This document shows positions 15,491-19,819 of a DNA stretch of 19,819 nt, in pieces; position 1 is the stretch's first letter, and each line of letters begins with the position of its first letter. Source of the stretch: Pleurocapsa sp. MO_226.B13 (GTDB taxonomy: Bacteria; Cyanobacteriota; Cyanobacteriia; Cyanobacteriales; Xenococcaceae); the NCBI GenBank assembly GCA_030064795.1, contig JASJEI010000313.1:1-19819 (forward strand). Direction: 5' to 3'. The translations under genes and the position numbers were made by a program. The notes beneath the pieces are model-generated. The model saw only the letters and a list, made by a program, of their open reading frames with translations. It had not been told where the DNA came from and ran no database searches.

Positions 15491-16468
15491 TCAGGCAACC
15501 GCCACCAGCTTGACAATTTCATCAATGACGCGATCGCTTCTTATATCATCGGCATTGGCTTCATAACTAAGCATAATTCGGTGTCGCAGTACGTCACGAA
15601 CTATAGAACGGATATCATCGGGGGTTACATAATCTCGATTTTGCATCCAGGCATATACGCGGGAACATTTATCGAGGGCGAGCGAACCACGAGGACTAGC
15701 CCCAACTTGAATCCAGGCTTTCAATTCTTCACTGTAGCGTTCGGGATAGCGGGTTGCTGAAATCAAGTCCACAATATAAGTTTCGATCGCTTCGGAGACA
15801 TGAACGTTCTCAATCTCTCTACGGGCATCAAAAATAGCTTGTTGGGGAATGATGACGCGATCGCCTTTCTCCTGTTCTTGCTTTTCTTCACCCCGCACCA
15901 GCCTAATAATCTTCTGTTCGGAAACTGCATCAGGATAATCAATGTAGATTTTCATCAAAAAGCGATCCATCTGTGCTTCAGGTAAAGGATAAGTCCCTTC
16001 CTGTTCGATAGGGTTTTGGGTACCCAGCACCATAAATAAATCTGGCATTTTGTGGGTCGTTCCCGCAACGGTAATTTGTCGTTCTTCCATCGCCTCTAAA
16101 AGTGCTGCTTGTACTTTAGCAGGAGAACGGTTAATTTCGTCTGCCAAAATTAGGTTACTAAAAATAGGCCCTGGCTGAAACTTAAAAGTACCACCATCAG
16201 GACTATTCTGATATATTTCTGTACCTGTAATATCAGAAGGTAGCAAATCAGGGGTAAACTGAATCCGACTTAAACCAGCCTCCAAAACTTTTGCCATACT
16301 CTTGACTGCACGAGTCTTAGCTAATCCTGGCAATCCTTCAAGCAAAACATTACCATTAGCAAGTAAAGCAATCAACAATCTTTCGACTACATAATCTTGA
16401 CCAATAACCGAAAGCTGCATTGCGGACTGCATTTTTTGGATCGCATCTAGAGCAGATTGGTTTTGCAT
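15491..16468 (-). CDS. MoxR family AAA+ ATPase
   Basis: 325 residues. Walker A is GLPGLAKT (45-52, Lys51), Walker B LILADE (106-111) followed by INRSPAKVQAALLEAMEERQ, sensor 1 is in LGTQNPIEQEGTYPLPEAQ (Asn152), and the arginine of QMDRF is near 169. The C-terminal lid domain has GASPRGSLALDKCSRVYA. MoxR ATPases act as chaperones that help assemble metal- or cofactor-dependent complexes, usually with DUF58 and VWA proteins encoded next to them. Here DUF58 and DUF4381 are on the opposite strand, about 1.65 kb away. Confidence 0.93.
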   Translation of the reverse strand: MQNQSALDAIQKMQSAMQLSVIGQDYVVERLLIALLANGNVLLEGLPGLAKTRAVKSMAKVLEAGLSRIQFTPDLLPSDITGTEIYQNSPDGGTFKFQPGPIFSNLILADEINRSPAKVQAALLEAMEERQITVAGTTHKMPDLFMVLGTQNPIEQEGTYPLPEAQMDRFLMKIYIDYPDAVSEQKIIRLVRGEEKQEQEKGDRVIIPQQAIFDARREIENVHVSEAIETYIVDLISATRYPERYSEELKAWIQVGASPRGSLALDKCSRVYAWMQNRDYVTPDDIRSIVRDVLRHRIMLSYEANADDIRSDRVIDEIVKLVAVA

Positions 16469-16725
16469 ATGTGTGACTAGAAGAAGTTAAGGTTTTTGAA
16501 TAGATTTTTGGGTGTTGTAGATTGAAAGTTTTACTGTCTATGACTCTTAGGAATTAGGTTTTGGCTATAAACTTTCTAAAATATAGACAAGAATACAAAT
16601 CCAACAATTTATGTTTCGATTCGGTAACACCAATTGTTGAAGCGACTTAAAATCTGCTTCAATAAAAAGATCAATAATAATAATATTACAATTTATTTTC
16701 CCCAATATTTTAACTATTAATAGCT

Positions 16726-17373
16726 ATGAAAATACATTCCCTCCTCAGTATTCAGATTCTCTTAACGTTATCTTGTATGGCAACTACTCCTGTAATAGCA
16801 GGATTATTCGATCGCCCCGATTTTTTTGAAGAAGGTCGGGAGCAATTTGATGAAGAAATTCGTAGATTTGAGGAGGAACAGAGTGTTCCTGATTCTAGCC
16901 TTAAAATTGATGACACTGCCTTATCCTGGTCGCGGGTTGTAATTAAAGCAGCAGGATTTACTGCTATGATACCTAGTGGAGCTATTACCCATGAAGTCGA
17001 GACAGTTGAAGCACCTAAAGGAGATATTAACTTCGATATTATTGCTACCCATCCGTCATCTTCCCGATACGTAATCGCCTACTCAGAAGAAGTAACTCCC
17101 GAAAGAGTGGACAACCCTCAAGAAGTATTAGAGCGATCGCGGGATTATATTATTGAAAATAGGGTTGGGTTAGAAAAAATTGCCGATGAAGACATTACTT
17201 TTGAAGATTATCCAGGCAAACAATTTCAACTTCAAAACGAAGATGAAACGATTGTCTTTCGCTTGATTCTGGTCGAACAGCGTCTTTATGTCCTAGCGGT
17301 CAATCAAAAAAATGATGCCATCTCTCCCAAGTCAATTGATACTTTTTTGAGTTCTTTTGAGCTAATTGATTGA
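16726..17373 (+). CDS. Exported protein with a PsbP/Mog1-like domain, unknown role
   Basis: 215 residues. A signal peptide (about 1-25, LLSIQILLTLSCMATTPVIA) ends in a VIA-G site. An acidic linker (FEEGREQFDEEIRRFEEEQ) follows. Residues about 65-215 give a mixed beta/alpha domain (FTAMIPSG, INFDIIATHPSSSRYVIAYSE, PGKQFQLQNEDETIVFRLI, LYVLAVNQ, FLSSFELI). The order is like PsbP/Mog1/DcrB-type domains, where a lipoprotein or exported protein carries one such domain. This assignment is by pattern only and is moderate. It stands alone between the MoxR gene and the convergent hydroxylase gene. Confidence 0.6.
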   Translation: MKIHSLLSIQILLTLSCMATTPVIAGLFDRPDFFEEGREQFDEEIRRFEEEQSVPDSSLKIDDTALSWSRVVIKAAGFTAMIPSGAITHEVETVEAPKGDINFDIIATHPSSSRYVIAYSEEVTPERVDNPQEVLERSRDYIIENRVGLEKIADEDITFEDYPGKQFQLQNEDETIVFRLILVEQRLYVLAVNQKNDAISPKSIDTFLSSFELID

Positions 17374-17412
17374 ATTATGTGAATTAGTCTTTGTTAGGAT
17401 GCTCCGATGTAT

Positions 17413-17916
17413 TTAGAACCATTTCAATTCCCATAATTTTTTCTTAGGTAAATCTTGAGGTACATCTTGCAACCAATTTATCTCTTGATAAGTTCCAAAT
17501 AAGCGATCCCACCAATCTACTCCCAATCCAAAATTATGGTGCCATTGATTATACTGATGATGAACATAATGAATTGGCATCTTCATCCAAAAGCTTGCTT
17601 TTGGGTTATCGTGCTGTAACTGATGAGCATATGATGAGAAAGCAGCATAGGTTAAAGCTCCAAGCAACCAACTAAAACCAATGTTGCGACCAAGCAAAAA
17701 GGGGGAGAACATTAATACAGAGGTAAGTAGTATATAATCTCGAAATTCCCAGAAAAAACCTTGCCCTGAATTATTGAGATGATGTCTGGGATGAGTAGGA
17801 AAAACCTTGGGAAATATGTGCATTAAGCGGTGCAACCAATATTCCACAAAGCTAGAAAAAACAATACAACTGATAAAACAGATAATCAATCCAAAGATAT
17901 GAATTAAATTAACCAT
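17413..17916 (-). CDS. Fatty-acid hydroxylase / sterol desaturase superfamily protein, short
   Basis: 167 residues, three to four membrane segments and the histidine clusters of the di-iron hydroxylases: HRLMH (29-33), HPRHH (42-46), HQLQH (98-102), HYVHH (116-120) and HHNFG (126-130). All clusters needed for iron binding appear to be present despite a length well below the usual 230-300. Short forms of this kind, related to carotenoid hydroxylases and to fatty acid hydroxylases, exist; the substrate cannot be told. Its 3' end converges with the PsbP-like gene with a 39-bp gap, and it is divergent from DUF58. Confidence 0.82.
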   Translation of the reverse strand: MVNLIHIFGLIICFISCIVFSSFVEYWLHRLMHIFPKVFPTHPRHHLNNSGQGFFWEFRDYILLTSVLMFSPFLLGRNIGFSWLLGALTYAAFSSYAHQLQHDNPKASFWMKMPIHYVHHQYNQWHHNFGLGVDWWDRLFGTYQEINWLQDVPQDLPKKKLWELKWF

Positions 17917-18118
17917 TGAACTCTATGTACAGATAACAATTCCTAAAATGCCGCTCGATCATCATTGTATCCTACAGGCGATCTCTTATATAAAAAGATT
18001 TTGTGCTGAAATCATAGATAGAGTTGGTTGGAATTAGAAATCCCTGTTCGAGGTATGAGAAACAACTAGTCTCAAACGACCAAAATTAGGTTAGATTGAT
18101 ATTTAGGCATGAATTGCA

Positions 18119-19063
18119 ATGTCAAATATGAAAACTCTTGAAGTAAAAGATTTACCAGGTGTCTACGCCAGTTTAGATGGACTGATTAAGCTCCAGTACA
18201 AGGCACGAGGCTTTAGTTTTCTGCCCCGACAACCGATAAATAGTGTGCTAGCTGGTCGTCATTCCTCCCGTTTGAGGGGACGCGGACTTAACTTTGAGGA
18301 AATTCGCCGCTACCAACCTGGGGATGATATCCGTAATATTGATTGGAAAGTGACCGCTCGCACCCAAAAGACCCATACTCGCGTCTTTACCGAAGAACGA
18401 GATCGCCCTGTACTATTGGTAGTAGATCAACGACTATCAATGTTTTTTGGCAGTCAAGTGGCAATGAAATCAGTAACGGCAGCAGAAGCAGCCGCCTTAG
18501 CAGCTTGGCGAGTCATTAGTGTTGGCGATCGCGTGGGTGCAGTAATTTTCAATGATACAGAAATCGTTACCATTTCTCCTAATCGCAGTCGCCGAAGGGT
18601 CATGGAAATTCTTAAGGCGATCGTTAAGCAAAATCACCTTTTGAGAGTGGATACAGACATTACTCCAAATCCAGAGATGTTCAATCGAGCATTGGCAATG
18701 GTGCAACGGTTAGCCAGTCACGATTATCTAGTTTGTTGTATCGGCGACTTTAGTGGGAGCGATGACGAAACTAAGCAAATTATGACCTCAATTGCCCGTC
18801 ACAATGATGTACTGGTAGCTTTTGTATATGACCCACTGGAAATGGAATTGCCCAAGGCTGGTAAAGTAGTAGTTGGTAATGGTAAGCTACAGCTACCATT
18901 GGATAGTAGCGATCTGACACTTCGAGAACAGTTTACTCAAGGATTCCAGCAACAATTTATACAAGGTAAGGACATTTTGCTTAAACAGGAAGTACCAGTT
19001 ATTCCCCTTAATACTAGTGAAGGGGTAGCAGAACAAGTACGTCGCGCTCTAGGTAGAAGATAG
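18119..19063 (+). CDS. DUF58 domain protein (MoxR partner)
   Basis: 314 residues with no signal peptide or obvious membrane helix. The DUF58 signature lies at about 55-81: RGLNFEEIRRYQPGDDIRN then IDWKVTAR. A von Willebrand A-like fold follows (VLLVVDQRLSMFFGS, with Asp103, only a partial DxSxS metal site). Many DUF58 proteins have N-terminal membrane helices; this is the short cytosolic form. DUF58 proteins work with MoxR ATPases. The ATG at 18119 is followed by a second in frame at 18128. Seven bases separate it from DUF4381, so the two are one operon. Confidence 0.9.
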   Translation: MSNMKTLEVKDLPGVYASLDGLIKLQYKARGFSFLPRQPINSVLAGRHSSRLRGRGLNFEEIRRYQPGDDIRNIDWKVTARTQKTHTRVFTEERDRPVLLVVDQRLSMFFGSQVAMKSVTAAEAAALAAWRVISVGDRVGAVIFNDTEIVTISPNRSRRRVMEILKAIVKQNHLLRVDTDITPNPEMFNRALAMVQRLASHDYLVCCIGDFSGSDDETKQIMTSIARHNDVLVAFVYDPLEMELPKAGKVVVGNGKLQLPLDSSDLTLREQFTQGFQQQFIQGKDILLKQEVPVIPLNTSEGVAEQVRRALGRR

Positions 19064-19070
19064 AAGATAA

Positions 19071-19601
19071 ATGAAAGAATTATTTGATGCAAACTTTGGT
19101 AATAGCAAACTGACAGGGATTCAGGAAATTACTCTACCTGAACCTATTAGCTATTTTCCCCACACCATTGGCTGGAAAATTTTGCTCGTAGGCATAATAA
19201 TTGCAGCAATTATATTCGGCTATAAACGCTATCGTCATTGGCAAGCAAATCGCTACCGCACTGATGCTCTAAAACGTCTAGCTACAATCGAACAGGAAAT
19301 TCAAGGATCGGGAACTAAAACAAAATCACTTTTAGATTTACCCATTTTAGTCAAGCAAACCGCTTTGCAAGCCTTTCCCAGAGATGAAATCGCCCAACTA
19401 AGTGGCGATCGGTGGTTGGGGTTTTTAGACCGTAGCTGTGACACTCAAGAGTTTACTCAAGGAGTAGGACAATTGCTCCCCCAACTTGCTTATCAATCAA
19501 CCTCAGCATTGGCTAATTTGCCCGAACAAAAAATTAGTAATTTGATTGACTTAATTCGTCAGTGGATTAAAAATCATCAAGTTAATCATCCATCAACTTG
19601 A
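19071..19601 (+). CDS. DUF4381 domain membrane protein
   Basis: 176 residues. The family opening LPEPISYFPHTIGWKILLV leads into one membrane helix (about 34-52, WKILLVGIIIAAIIFGYKRY). A cytoplasmic helical domain follows with LVKQTALQAFPRDEIAQLSG, DRWLGFLDRSC and FTQGVGQLLPQLAYQ, all typical of DUF4381. These proteins belong to the MoxR/DUF58/VWA (Bat-like) gene sets. The usual next gene, a VWA-domain protein, does not follow within the window; a possible transposase remnant is found instead. Confidence 0.88.
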   Translation: MKELFDANFGNSKLTGIQEITLPEPISYFPHTIGWKILLVGIIIAAIIFGYKRYRHWQANRYRTDALKRLATIEQEIQGSGTKTKSLLDLPILVKQTALQAFPRDEIAQLSGDRWLGFLDRSCDTQEFTQGVGQLLPQLAYQSTSALANLPEQKISNLIDLIRQWIKNHQVNHPST

Positions 19602-19764
19602 CCGAAGATTGATAGAAAGAACGGTGGAACTGGCTCACAAAACCAAACTTTTTGGTTCACGACAATTGCGAGCAGCCCTAGATGTAACCGTTCATTCCCC
19701 CCAGTCAAAAATGAGCCAACTGCGCCTTTGTGGTGTATGTTTAGAATATGGCTCAGTTAGATAA
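19597..19764 (+). pseudogene. Possible IS1182-like transposase fragment
   Basis: A 55-codon open frame overlaps the end of the DUF4381 gene by 5 bp and has no clear start. From 19609 it reads LIERTVELAHKTKLFGSRQL then RAALDVTVHSP, which recalls the conserved ...VELAKKTK.FGYKQLRAALD.SP... segment of IS1182-like transposases; after that the likeness stops and a TAA follows. It would be a decayed fragment. The match is from memory and modest. Confidence 0.35.
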
Positions 19765-19819
19765 AGACGATCTAAAACAAATGAATCGGAGTTACTTCCA
19801 ATCCTTGTCTCAGGAGAGG

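Noticed and set aside
18000..18075. A possible tRNA (a TGTTCGAGG stretch near 18045 resembles a T-arm)
   Set aside because: No acceptor stem, anticodon arm or D-arm can be folded around it.
19633..19656. AACCAAA/TTTGGTT hairpin after DUF4381 as a terminator
   Set aside because: It has no T-run after the stem and falls inside the possible transposase fragment.

Overview
The window comes from a cyanobacterium. The octamer GCGATCGC (HIP1) occurs at least nine times in about 20 kb (for example near 867, 4206, 10784, 10951, 15328, 17132 and 18526), where a random sequence of this composition would give less than one. Heptanucleotide short tandem repeats of the cyanobacterial type lie between genes, and the methylglyoxal synthase/lipid kinase fusion fits the same group. 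The composition is AT-rich. I cannot name the genus.

Layout. (1) 1-800: the 3' part of a tnpB-type RNA-guided nuclease gene (IS200/IS605 superfamily), cut by the window edge, with its right-end hairpin. (2) 801-3901, minus strand: an Omp85/BamA-TamA-like outer-membrane protein, an exported protein with two DUF3887-like domains, and a DUF202 membrane protein, all read the same way. (3) 4110-5396: a two-domain methylglyoxal synthase/diacylglycerol-kinase-like fusion, divergent from group 2. (4) 5534-8151: a close-set operon of three exported proteins: a Spy/LTXXQ-like helical protein, a formylglycine-generating enzyme (FGE) that keeps both active-site cysteines, and a HAD phosphatase. (5) 8228-9950: mobile DNA. 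This is an internally deleted IS630-type element (about 230 bp), then an isrB gene (IscB relative without an HNH domain) preceded by a hairpin-rich region that looks like its omega RNA. (6) 9998-14725: four inner-membrane genes: a BASS-type transporter, a DUF202-BASS fusion, DUF1622 and a MscS channel. (7) 14726-15480: AGTCAGA repeats, a small MITE-like inverted-repeat element, and a probably frameshifted small gene. (8) 15491-19601: MoxR ATPase, a PsbP/Mog1-like exported protein, a short fatty-acid-hydroxylase-like protein, DUF58 and DUF4381. MoxR, DUF58 and DUF4381 normally form one operon; here they are split. (9) 19597-19764: a possible remnant of an IS1182-like transposase.

How it fits together. 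Groups 2 to 6 are nearly all envelope functions: outer-membrane insertion, periplasmic enzymes, anion-type transporters and an osmotic channel. An active FGE implies a type I sulfatase elsewhere in the genome, and a working hypothesis is that this stretch is a sulfate-ester/envelope module. The most notable mobile components are two different OMEGA-type nucleases within 10 kb, neither with a TnpA transposase in view. The TnpB appears to have a rearranged RuvC-II site and no zinc finger, and the IsrB has a well-structured upstream RNA candidate. No CRISPR array, tRNA or rRNA was seen.
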